A stretch of DNA of 8,991 nucleotides from an uncultured bacterium. Lineage in GTDB: Bacteria; Verrucomicrobiota; Lentisphaeria; Victivallales; Victivallaceae. Shown here in pieces: positions 1-5,652 of the stretch. Made by a program: the position numbers and the translations under genes. How positions within the stretch are numbered: position 1 is the first letter of the stretch; every line of letters starts with the position of its first letter. The notes below the pieces were generated by a model. The model was given only the letters and a program-made list of their open reading frames with translations. It had not been told where the DNA came from and searched no databases. The DNA lies in contig CASECL010000162.1 of assembly GCA_949286445.1 (NCBI GenBank), positions 1 through 8,991 on the forward strand. The letters run 5' to 3'.

Positions 1-1
1 A

Positions 2-217
2 ACTTGCGATCTCAATAACCCCCGGAGCGGTGCAGTAATGAAAAAGGCGGGGATGAAATATTGTTACAGTTACATAGAGCAATGGATGCCCAAAAATATC
101 CGGGTGGTTTTCAGAATGTATCAACTTAACTTCAATCCTGAATCAACCTTTGTTTTCAGAAAATATTGGGATAAATATCCGGAACACTTTGTTGAAGATC
201 AGACTTATTTACCGTGA
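2..217 (+). CDS. GNAT-family N-acetyltransferase, C-terminal fragment (5' end outside window)
   Basis: An open frame runs in from the left edge and ends at TGA 215-217, giving 71 residues. It opens TCDLNNPRSGAVMKKAGMKY, which matches the end of the GNAT fold: the N-x-x-S-x-x-V-M-x-K-x-G-M segment after the acetyl-CoA binding helix. A tail rich in aromatic residues follows, including FRMYQLNF and RKYWDKYPEHFVE. GNAT enzymes transfer an acetyl group from acetyl-CoA to an amine; the substrate cannot be told from this fragment. The catalytic core and acetyl-CoA loop are off-window. It runs in the same direction as the arsenic cluster but is separated from it by about 290 bases and a separate promoter, so it is probably an independent unit. 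The family call is fairly sure; the function is open. Confidence 0.75.
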   Translation, partial: TCDLNNPRSGAVMKKAGMKYCYSYIEQWMPKNIRVVFRMYQLNFNPESTFVFRKYWDKYPEHFVEDQTYLP

Positions 218-427
218 AATACTGTCTTGCAGGCAATATGACGTTTGCCGGGCAGTTTGAAATTACCGTGATGCTGTTTCAGAGAATATTTTATCTGCGG
301 CCGTTCTCTGCTGGATTGCTACGGATGGATAACATAAAATTAGAGCCGTAAATTTTTAAAACAATAAATCCTCTGCATCTTCCAATCCTTTTTCACCGCC
401 GTAACTTCAGGGATATACATTTACATA

Positions 428-452
428 CCGGAAAATGGCTGATTTTTTCCGG
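428..452. other. 8-bp inverted repeat (possible hairpin)
   Basis: CCGGAAAA at 428-435 and its exact complement TTTTCCGG at 445-452 flank a 9-base loop. No T-tract follows on either strand, so it is not a standard intrinsic terminator. It lies just upstream of the arsR -35 box. It could be a weak end for the upstream transcript or a protein-binding site. The rest of 218-459 shows no gene I can support. Confidence 0.4.
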
Positions 453-459
453 CAATGGC

Positions 460-487
460 TTGAAAAATAAAAATATTTAGTTATATT
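460..487 (+). promoter_or_regulatory. Sigma70-type promoter of the arsR cluster
   Basis: The -35 box TTGAAA (460-465) and -10 box TATATT (482-487) are separated by 16 bases. Transcription would start near 494, leaving a leader of only about 13 bases before the arsR start. The -10 box occupies the centre of the operator palindrome, so a bound repressor would cover the polymerase site. The same two hexamers appear in the minus-strand promoter at 5624-5652. Confidence 0.6.
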
Positions 488-495
488 ACTAAATA
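474..495. promoter_or_regulatory. Probable ArsR operator (22-bp palindrome)
   Basis: TATTTAGT (474-481) and its exact complement ACTAAATA (488-495) flank the six bases TATATT. Four of these six are also self-complementary, so only the 482/487 pair mismatches. ArsR/SmtB repressors bind AT-rich imperfect palindromes over promoters, so its placement just before arsR and over the -10 box fits autorepression relieved by metalloid binding. The structure is seen directly; the binding is inferred. Confidence 0.6.
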
Positions 496-506
496 ACGGA
501 GGATTT

Positions 507-803
507 ATGCTTAAATTTGATAAAAACTGCTGCCGTCATGAAGCTGAGGTATTCAAGGCACTCGGTCACCCGACGCGGCTCTGGATTGTCAAACAGCTGG
601 CGGACGGTCAGGAGCACTGTGTCTGTGAATTTGTTGAAGCGGTTGGAATCCGGTTTGCGACCATGAGCCAGCACCTGACCATACTGAAAAATGCCGGAAT
701 TATCATTGATGACAAACGTGGCAAACAGGTTTTTTACCGTCTTTGCTGCACCTGTATTATTCCGGTTATCCAATGTCTGGCAGAAAAAAAGCAGGACAGT
801 TGA
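507..803 (+). CDS. arsR: ArsR/SmtB-family arsenic-responsive repressor
   Basis: This 98-residue winged-helix repressor is of normal length for the family. The start has a strong ribosome site, GGAGG at 498-502, four bases before ATG. Residues 13-32 (EVFKALGHPTRLWIVKQLAD) are the typical N-terminal helices. EHCVCEF at 36-42 is the canonical arsenic-sensing motif with Cys38 and Cys40. ATMSQHLTILKNAG (51-64) is the recognition helix, and the wing follows through GKQVFYRL. Extra cysteines sit at 8, 9, 80, 81, 83 and 90. In this family As(III) or Sb(III) binding to cysteine thiols releases the DNA. It is first in the cluster and probably controls itself and the downstream permease, redox and arsC genes through the palindrome over its own promoter. 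The metalloid preference is inferred from the CVC motif and the arsC neighbour. Confidence 0.92.
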   Translation: MLKFDKNCCRHEAEVFKALGHPTRLWIVKQLADGQEHCVCEFVEAVGIRFATMSQHLTILKNAGIIIDDKRGKQVFYRLCCTCIIPVIQCLAEKKQDS

Positions 804-827
804 TTTTTTTAGATTATTATTTTGTTT

Positions 828-837
828 TTTAGCTAAA
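828..837. promoter_or_regulatory. Short palindrome resembling operator half-sites
   Basis: TTTAGCTAAA is a perfect 10-bp palindrome in the AT-rich gap between arsR and the first permease. Its halves TTTAG and CTAAA also occur in the arsR operator, but there they are spaced eight bases apart and here they abut. It could be a second repressor contact point or chance in AT-rich DNA. Confidence 0.2.
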
Positions 838-860
838 TAAATAAGAAGAGATTATTGTTT

Positions 861-2159
861 ATGTGGAAAACACAATGGAAATGGCTGACCGGCATTATTG
901 GCGGATTTTTGTTATGCTATTATCTGCCGGTTGGAACGGAACGGTTTGATAATGCGGTAATTGAAGCACTGGAACTGGTAAAATGGTATGCCCGGGAACA
1001 TGTTCTGCTTTGTCTGATTCCGGCATTTTTCATTGCCGGAGCCATTGGCGTGTTCGTGAGTCAGGGGGCGGTCATGCGGTATCTGGGGCCGAAAGCGGAA
1101 AAGTGGATTGCCTATCTGGTAGCATCCATTTCCGGGTCAATTCTGGCGGTGTGTTCCTGTACTATTCTTCCGTTGTTTGCCGGGATTTACAAAATGGGGG
1201 CAGGACTGGGGCCGGCGTCAGCATTTCTTTATTCCGGGCCTGCCATAAATATTATGGCGATCGTGCTGACCGCCCGGGTACTGGGAGTTGAAATCGGAAT
1301 TGCCCGGGCGGTTGGGGCGATCGGGCTATCTATTGTGATTGGATTGTGCATGCACTTTATTTTCCGCAGGGAAGAACAGGAAAAAGCGCGCCGGGCGGCT
1401 GAATTTGCAGATATGGAATCCGGACGCCCCTTATGGCAGAATGTGCTGTATATTGGCAGCATGATTGCGATACTGGTCTTTGCAAATCTCGGTAAATCCG
1501 GAAATTCCGGCAAATTGTGGATGGCATTATGGGGGGCTAAATGGTATATGACGAGCTTTGCCGCACTGGTGCTTGGATTTATGCTGGTGCGTTATTACGG
1601 GATGAAGTGGTGGAAACTGGTGTGTGTCGCCATTCCGGTACTTGTACTGGCGATCCTGTTGCCGGACAAGCCGCTGATGGCATTTACTGCAGGATTTCTC
1701 GGCATTGGCGCATTTTCCAGCACGGAGAAAGATGGTGAACTCAAAAACTGGTTTGAAACCAGCTGGGATTTTGCAAAAAAAATCATGCCGCTTCTGCTTT
1801 ACGGCGTTTTGATTGCCGGTCTGCTGCTGGGACGGATTGGGCATGAGGGGCTGATCCCGTCGGAATACGTGGGCAAACTGGTCGGGGGTAATTCTTTATT
1901 TGCCAATTTTTTTGCCGCGTTTGCCGGGGCATTCATGTATTTTGCAACCCTGACTGAAGTGCCGATTCTGGAAGGTCTGCTCGGTGCCGGCATGGGGAAG
2001 GGGCCGGCTCTGGCACTGCTTCTGGCCGGACCGGCTTTATCTTTGCCCAATATGCTGGTCATCAGCAGTGTTATGGGGGTTCGCAAAACGGCGGTATTTG
2101 TTTCTCTGGTTATCATATTTTCCACATTTCTGGGGTTTTTCTACGGGTGCTGGCAATGA
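861..2159 (+). CDS. ArsP-type (DUF318) permease, large form
   Basis: This is a 432-residue polytopic inner-membrane protein. ATG 861 was preferred to an in-frame TTG six bases earlier because the only purine-rich ribosome-site candidate (AAGAAGAG, 843-850) is better spaced for it. The protein shows two related halves. The first carries the family signature with Cys98 and Cys100 (AVCSCTILPLFAGIYKMGAG) followed by GPASAFLYSGPAINI. The second carries TEVPILEGLLGAGMGKGPAL and then LLLAGPALSLPNM, around 365-398. A charged cytoplasmic loop (about 169-190) separates early and late membrane segments. PF03773 permeases include ArsP, which exports trivalent organoarsenicals; other members are linked to metal efflux. 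Placed between arsR and arsC, the likely job is arsenical or arsenite export. The family is clear; the substrate is inferred. The second permease follows 33 bases downstream. Confidence 0.85.
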   Translation: MWKTQWKWLTGIIGGFLLCYYLPVGTERFDNAVIEALELVKWYAREHVLLCLIPAFFIAGAIGVFVSQGAVMRYLGPKAEKWIAYLVASISGSILAVCSCTILPLFAGIYKMGAGLGPASAFLYSGPAINIMAIVLTARVLGVEIGIARAVGAIGLSIVIGLCMHFIFRREEQEKARRAAEFADMESGRPLWQNVLYIGSMIAILVFANLGKSGNSGKLWMALWGAKWYMTSFAALVLGFMLVRYYGMKWWKLVCVAIPVLVLAILLPDKPLMAFTAGFLGIGAFSSTEKDGELKNWFETSWDFAKKIMPLLLYGVLIAGLLLGRIGHEGLIPSEYVGKLVGGNSLFANFFAAFAGAFMYFATLTEVPILEGLLGAGMGKGPALALLLAGPALSLPNMLVISSVMGVRKTAVFVSLVIIFSTFLGFFYGCWQ

Positions 2160-2192
2160 TTTTCCGCAAGATTTAAAAAAGAAGACAACTTG

Positions 2193-3089
2193 ATGAATAC
2201 ACTTACGGATACACTGGGCTATTTCGGCTTTATATTTCTGGAGCTGATACTGCTTTTTCTCTCAATAAGTGCCGCGGTTTCTCTGATACTGCAATACATT
2301 TCCCGGGAGAAACTGAATAAATATCTTTCCGGACGAGCCGGATATTTGATGGCCGCTCTGCTGGGAAGCATCACGCCATTTTGTGCTTGTTCGACTATTC
2401 CGCTGACGCTGGGATTGCTGAATGCCGGAGTATCAATCGGCCCGGTTATGACCTTTGTACTGGTTTCGCCTTTGCTCAATCCGGTTATTGTCGGCATGGT
2501 CTGGACATTGATGGGGTGGCAGGCGTGCCTGGTTTACTTTTTCGCCTGCTTTTTCCCGGCAATGGCCGGCGGCTGGCTGATGAAAATTTTTCATGCGGAG
2601 CGATATGTCCGCCAATTGCCGTTAAATGGTACGGGGTGCTGTGACGCCGGAACTCCGGCTCCGGTTGTTTTACCTGATTTTAAAAGTAAGTTAAAGAAAG
2701 CTTTTTCCGATGCTTACAATGATTTGCAGCGGGTATTGATTTATTTAATCATCGGTACTGCAATCGGAGCGGTCATTTACGGCTACATTCCGCAGGAGTG
2801 GATCGTTTCCATTGCCGGGCCGGAGAACCGTTTTGCGATTCCGGTGGCGGCTTTGGCGGGAATACCGCTGTATATCCGGGCAGAAAGCGCAATTCCGATT
2901 GGGCTGGCACTGGTTCAGAAAGGAATGAGCCTCGGGGCGGTGATTGCCTTGATTATCGGCGGAGCCGGGATGGCAATTCCGGAAATGTCGATGCTGCTGA
3001 GTATTTTCAAAGCCCGGATTGTGGCGGCGGTTGTTGCCTTGATTTTTCTGATTGCAGTAATTGGCGGGTATCTGTTTAACCTTCTGTAA
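2193..3089 (+). CDS. ArsP-type (DUF318) permease, small form
   Basis: This 298-residue membrane protein is a paralogue of the preceding permease. ATG 2193 is preferred over the TTG codon immediately before it; the ribosome site (AAGAAGA, 2180-2186) is weak. The N-terminal half holds TPFCACSTIPLTLGLLNAGV (61-80) with Cys64 and Cys66, then SPLLNPVIVGM. The C-terminal half holds YIRAESAIPIGLALVQKGMS (227-246) and GGAGMAIPEMSML (256-268), the second copy of the family motif. A hydrophilic central loop (about 135-180) contains a CC pair at 149-150 that could contact a metalloid. At about 300 residues it is close to the usual size for ArsP-like permeases. Having two family members side by side suggests different substrates or a two-subunit transporter; the sequence alone cannot decide. 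A weaker alternative is efflux of another thiol-reactive metal such as copper or zinc. Confidence 0.83.
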   Translation: MNTLTDTLGYFGFIFLELILLFLSISAAVSLILQYISREKLNKYLSGRAGYLMAALLGSITPFCACSTIPLTLGLLNAGVSIGPVMTFVLVSPLLNPVIVGMVWTLMGWQACLVYFFACFFPAMAGGWLMKIFHAERYVRQLPLNGTGCCDAGTPAPVVLPDFKSKLKKAFSDAYNDLQRVLIYLIIGTAIGAVIYGYIPQEWIVSIAGPENRFAIPVAALAGIPLYIRAESAIPIGLALVQKGMSLGAVIALIIGGAGMAIPEMSMLLSIFKARIVAAVVALIFLIAVIGGYLFNLL

Positions 3090-3124
3090 GTTTGATTATA
3101 AAGTTTAAAGGAGCAAGGAAAAAA

Positions 3125-3325
3125 ATGTTGAAAATTCAAGTTCTCGGGTCCGGATGCGACAAATGTAAAAAATTGGCTGCCAACGTTAAAATTGCATCGG
3201 AACGTCTCGATTTACCCTGTAAAATTGAAAAGGTGGAAGACATCAATCAGATCACTGCATCTGGTGTCATGATGACCCCGGCACTGATGGTAAATGGCAA
3301 AGTTGTCAGTTCAGGCAAAGTATAG
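3125..3325 (+). CDS. ArsE/MTH895-type thioredoxin-like redox protein, stopped early by in-frame UAG
   Basis: ATG 3125 follows two ribosome-site candidates, AAAGGAG (3107-3113) and AAGGAA (3115-3120). The 66 residues to the UAG at 3323-3325 match the small 'redox-active disulfide protein 2' family: beta strand MLKIQVLGSG, active-site Cys11-x-x-Cys14, and the cis-proline loop at Thr51-Pro52 in MMTPALMVNGKVVSSGKV. Members normally run about 75-80 residues and finish with a helix after the 'GKV' strand. Here that helix (TPDEIAGFLAA) is encoded directly after the UAG in the same frame. The 66-residue product would therefore lack its final helix, so I read this as the front of a longer gene (3125-3661). 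The break may be a real nonsense mutation, stop readthrough, or a sequence error. The family is associated with arsenic operons, where it is thought to act in thiol/disulfide exchange. Confidence 0.75.
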   Translation: MLKIQVLGSGCDKCKKLAANVKIASERLDLPCKIEKVEDINQITASGVMMTPALMVNGKVVSSGKV

Positions 3326-3661
3326 ACGCCGGATGAAATTGCCGGTTTTCTCGCCGCTCCGGGTTGTGATTGCAGCGTGAAGAGTGAAGAACCTGAAACG
3401 GAAAATCCGGTGTCTTCCTGCTGTGGCGGGAAATCCATGGAACCTGCCTCAGCCTGTTGCTGCGGCGGCGGGGATGAAACAAAATCGGTTTCAGACGGTT
3501 GCTGTTGTTGCGGTGGAAATAAAAAAATCATGACAGCAATACTGCTGGCTTTGATTGTAATAAGCATATTATTTATTGCAGTCAAACATATTAGAAATAA
3601 TTTTCCTGAGAGCAATACGGCGGCAGACGGACAGAATACGGCAGTTGAAACTGGGAAATGA
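3326..3661 (+). pseudogene. Continuation of the thioredoxin-like gene after the UAG: fold end, Cys clusters and membrane anchor
   Basis: The reading frame of the preceding gene stays open for 111 codons to TGA 3659-3661. Numbered from ATG 3125 with the UAG as 67, it encodes the last thioredoxin helix (68-78), GCDC (80-83), an acidic linker, then CCGG at 99-102, CCCGGG at 111-116 and CCCCGG at 126-131. A hydrophobic segment follows (about 135-153, IMTAILLALIVISILFIAV), then a polar tail to residue 178. The GTG at 3377 (Val85) has no ribosome site, so independent translation from there looks unlikely. ATG 3437 (Met105) has only a weak GGCGGG upstream. The intact frame and ordered motifs argue that this is the real C-terminus of one 178-codon gene, either recently broken or read through. 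The cysteine clusters suggest metalloid binding at the membrane; that role is inferred. Confidence 0.65.
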
Positions 3662-3711
3662 AAACCTTGCGCTATCTGTTTATCCACGCTGGTTTATGTT
3701 TTGCCGGATAG
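3658..3711 (+). pseudogene. Short stop-overlapping ORF, possible remnant of a lost secreted protein gene
   Basis: An ATG at 3658 overlaps the TGA at 3659-3661 as ATGA, the classic arrangement for translational coupling. It encodes 17 residues, MKTLRYLFIHAGLCFAG, resembling the start of a signal peptide (basic N-end, hydrophobic core, A-x-x-C-x-A). It then meets TAG at 3709-3711, and a second stop follows four codons later. In known arsenic operons the arsE gene is often followed by arsF, a secreted thioredoxin-like protein, so this may be the stub of a deleted arsF-like gene. It may also be chance. The rest of the gap to arsC (3712-3796) holds nothing I can identify. Confidence 0.25.
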
Positions 3712-3808
3712 AAAAATATACCCTGATTCAGAATATAAATTTACTGTGTCCTGATGGATCGTATTTGAAAAGGTTTAAAAATTTCAACCACCAAGCAGGA
3801 TTTTGGCA

Positions 3809-4237
3809 ATGTTAAAAATATTATTTATCTGTACCGGCAACAGCTGCCGCAGCCAGATGGCGGAAGGCTGGGTGCGCGCTTTGAAAAATGATGTGGTGGA
3901 AGCCTTTTCCGCCGGGATTGAAAAACATGGTTTAAACCCTTATGCCGTCAAGGTTATGGCTGAAGTTGGAGTGGATATTTCAGGTCAGAAATCAAAATTG
4001 ATCCCGGAATTGCCGACCATGGATTTTGACTATGTGGTAACTGTTTGTGATAATGCGCGCGAAAGTTGTCCGGTATTTCCCCGCAGAACACACATCATTC
4101 ATATCGGCTTTGACGATCCGCCGCGTCTTGCCGGATTGTGTCAGCTGGAAGAAGACAAATTGGCCTGTTACCGGCTGGTACGGGATGAAATCCGGAAATT
4201 TGTAGAAAATATTCCGGATAAATTGCCGGGGATATAA
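3809..4237 (+). CDS. arsC: Thioredoxin-coupled arsenate reductase (low-molecular-weight phosphatase fold)
   Basis: This cytoplasmic enzyme of 142 residues reduces arsenate to arsenite. ATG 3809 is chosen over a TTG two codons upstream because AGGA (3797-3800) lies eight bases before it. The N-terminal loop CTGNSCRSQMAEG holds the nucleophile Cys8 with Cys13 and Arg14. The redox pair Cys80 and Cys87 lies in VTVCDNARESCPVFP. FDDPP (101-105) supplies the aspartate general acid. These three elements mark the Staphylococcus-type ArsC, where the disulfide passes from Cys8 to the Cys80/Cys87 pair and is resolved by thioredoxin. Cys111 and Cys120 are additional. All catalytic residues are present, so it should be active. 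It is last in the cluster and convergent with the next gene. The redox protein upstream could be its partner, but that is inference. Confidence 0.93.
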   Translation: MLKILFICTGNSCRSQMAEGWVRALKNDVVEAFSAGIEKHGLNPYAVKVMAEVGVDISGQKSKLIPELPTMDFDYVVTVCDNARESCPVFPRRTHIIHIGFDDPPRLAGLCQLEEDKLACYRLVRDEIRKFVENIPDKLPGI

Positions 4238-4273
4238 TATTTTTCATTCCGGTCTGATTTGTCCAGTGATGAT

Positions 4274-4308
4274 AAAAAAACAGACGGAGCGCAGTAAAAC
4301 GTCCCGTC
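4274..4308 (-). terminator. Intrinsic terminator of the Gfo/Idh oxidoreductase gene
   Basis: Read on the minus strand, GACGG (4308-4304) pairs with CCGTC (4287-4283). The stem continues through one G-T wobble, one mismatch and two more GC pairs around an 8-base loop. A TG and a run of seven T follow (4280-4274). It lies about 30 bases after the stop at 4339-4341. On the plus strand the T-run is absent, so it would not serve arsC in the same way. Confidence 0.6.
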
Positions 4309-4338
4309 GGTTCAATTTCATCTAATGCCGGTTTTCCA

Positions 4339-5496
4339 TTACCAGTTGGCGGAAACCTCTGACGGCATTTTGAATTCACGGTAACACTTGTCGAATACTT
4401 CAACTACATTTTTAAGTATGTACTGACCGTTTTTCCCCACCGTGTAGTTGGCTTTATCCACTACATGAATCGGACACTTCTGGTGCATCAGCTCAATGCA
4501 TCGGGTCTGTTCCAGAGCATTCTCCAGAGTATAAATAAATTCGTCCGGATCATTTACCCGGCGGGCCGCTGCTTCAAACACCTCAATTCTCCGGGTATCG
4601 AAAGGATGATTTTCCAATTCGGTTCCGTCTGCGGCAACGATTTTCCAGTATCCCTTTTCGTCGGTGTGCGACCAGTAGAGCGAGGCTTTTTCACATTCAA
4701 ATCTCAACACCGGAGAAACAGTCTTATCTGAATCGTGGGAGAAGAGACACTGAATATGTATGCCGTTTTCCGTATCAACTGCCACCGAGCAGGTATCGAA
4801 AGTTTCCAATTCCGGTCTTACCCGGTAGAGTTCTGCATTCACATCGGCCATTTTTGCAGTTTCTCTGAAAGTATTTCCGGAAACAAAGAGAGCTATGTTC
4901 AGATAATGGGCAAATGCGTTATTGATTGGGGAATCAAAGATGGCATCGCCTTTTTCATTTCTGCATTTACCCACCCAGGAATTACGGAAATAATAGGAGT
5001 CATCTCTCGGCCAGATACCCATTACTGCGATGCGTTTGAGTTTGCCGTATTTTCCGGACAGGATGATCTTTTTAATCTCCTGTATTTCTTTGGAGTAGGG
5101 GTGCTGAAAAGCCACTGCCACAAATTTTCCCGGAGTATTTTGCTCCGCGGCAATCATTGCCTTTACATCCTCCACGGATCCGGCGGCCGGTTTTTCCACC
5201 AGCACATTTACCCCGTTGGCCAAAGCCTTTTCCGTCATCGGACGGTGGTAATTTATGCCGGTGGGAATGCAGACCAGATCAAGTTCATCTGCCATAGCCT
5301 TGTAGAGAGAATCTTCGTCCGGAAATATTCTGCAGTTGATCTCCTCAAGCAGCGGCATAGCGTCGGCCGCCTTTTTACGGTTTCTCACCACGGCGGCAAC
5401 GAGATCGATAGTGCCGTTTTTATGCAGTTCCAGAAGATTGTTCAGATGAAAACGGCCGAAACCGTTTACACCGATAAGCGCGATTTTTTCTTTCAT
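4339..5496 (-). CDS. Gfo/Idh/MocA-family NAD(P)-dependent oxidoreductase
   Basis: This 385-residue protein is of usual family length, with start ATG 5496-5494 and ribosome site AGGA (5505-5502) five bases upstream. The N-terminal Rossmann domain opens IALIGVNGFGRFHLNNL, a variant of the G-x-G-x-x-G dinucleotide loop. VLVEKPAA (98-105) carries the EKP motif whose lysine (Lys102) is a conserved active-site residue. The second domain has GDAIFDSPINNAFAHYLNIA (183-202), with the conserved Asp-Ser-Pro, Asn and His197 lining the substrate pocket. Family members oxidise or reduce hydroxyl groups of sugars, inositols and related polyols; the substrate cannot be read here. It stands alone between convergent arsC and the upstream repeat-protein gene, with its own terminator and a likely promoter. 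I see no link to the arsenic genes. Confidence 0.87.
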   Translation of the reverse strand: MKEKIALIGVNGFGRFHLNNLLELHKNGTIDLVAAVVRNRKKAADAMPLLEEINCRIFPDEDSLYKAMADELDLVCIPTGINYHRPMTEKALANGVNVLVEKPAAGSVEDVKAMIAAEQNTPGKFVAVAFQHPYSKEIQEIKKIILSGKYGKLKRIAVMGIWPRDDSYYFRNSWVGKCRNEKGDAIFDSPINNAFAHYLNIALFVSGNTFRETAKMADVNAELYRVRPELETFDTCSVAVDTENGIHIQCLFSHDSDKTVSPVLRFECEKASLYWSHTDEKGYWKIVAADGTELENHPFDTRRIEVFEAAARRVNDPDEFIYTLENALEQTRCIELMHQKCPIHVVDKANYTVGKNGQYILKNVVEVFDKCYREFKMPSEVSANW

Positions 5497-5519
5497 GATT
5501 GTCCTGATTTCTTTTCACG

Positions 5520-5539
5520 GCTTTCCTTTGCCGGAAAGC
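5520..5539 (-). other. Leader hairpin 2, next to the oxidoreductase ribosome site
   Basis: GCTTTCC (5520-5526) and GGAAAGC (5533-5539) form a perfect 7-bp stem with a 6-base loop. It ends about 14 bases upstream of the AGGA ribosome site of the minus-strand oxidoreductase. No T-tract follows on either strand. Confidence 0.45.
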
Positions 5540-5555
5540 TATGCTGCAATCAGCA

Positions 5556-5584
5556 GTCCCGGAAGTAGTAGCTGCTTCCGGGAC
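5556..5584 (-). other. Leader hairpin 1, perfect 10-bp stem
   Basis: GTCCCGGAAG (5556-5565) and CTTCCGGGAC (5575-5584) are exact complements around a 9-base loop. The stem is GC-rich and strong but lacks a T-tract on either strand. It lies between the repeat-protein stop and the oxidoreductase start, so it could end the repeat-protein transcript without U-run help, protect a 3' end, or be a control element in the oxidoreductase leader. A dyad operator is also possible. Confidence 0.5.
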
Positions 5585-5623
5585 GGTCTTAATGCAGTGA
5601 TTGTAATACTATGCTTCAACTTT

Positions 5624-5652
5624 AATATAGCACATCCCCTATCTTGTTTCAA
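5624..5652 (-). promoter_or_regulatory. Sigma70-type promoter for the oxidoreductase, overlapping the repeat-protein stop
   Basis: On the minus strand TTGAAA (5652-5647) and TATATT (5629-5624) are spaced 17 bases apart, and TGC precedes the -10 box as an extended -10 element. The TGA stop of the repeat protein (5651-5649) lies inside the -35 box. Transcription would start near 5617 and give a leader of about 120 bases containing both hairpins. Confidence 0.55.

Noticed and set aside
232..249. Small hairpin GGCAA / TTGCC after the acetyltransferase gene as a terminator
   Set aside because: The stem is only five pairs with no T-run after it.
238..351. 37-residue ORF in the gap before arsR
   Set aside because: It has no ribosome site, no similarity I recognise, and codon use that gives no support.
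3323..3325. Selenocysteine insertion as the explanation for the in-frame stop
   Set aside because: The codon is UAG, not UGA, and the active-site cysteines are already present at 11 and 14.
3247..3687. 146-codon minus-strand ORF opposite the redox gene
   Set aside because: Its Gln/Pro-rich stretches are the mirror of the Cys/Gly codon clusters on the plus strand, and it has no independent support.
3765..3787. Inverted repeat TTGAAA / TTTCAA upstream of arsC as an operator or promoter
   Set aside because: Six-base arms in AT-rich DNA with an 11-base spacer and no resemblance to the arsR operator; likely chance.
3576..3815. 79-codon plus-strand ORF overlapping the redox gene end and the arsC start
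   Set aside because: It overlaps real genes at both ends, has no ribosome site and no recognisable motif.
4735..5568. 277-codon plus-strand ORF opposite the oxidoreductase
   Set aside because: It is antisense to a clear Gfo/Idh/MocA gene, has an unlikely composition (many His, Phe, Cys) and shows no family motif.
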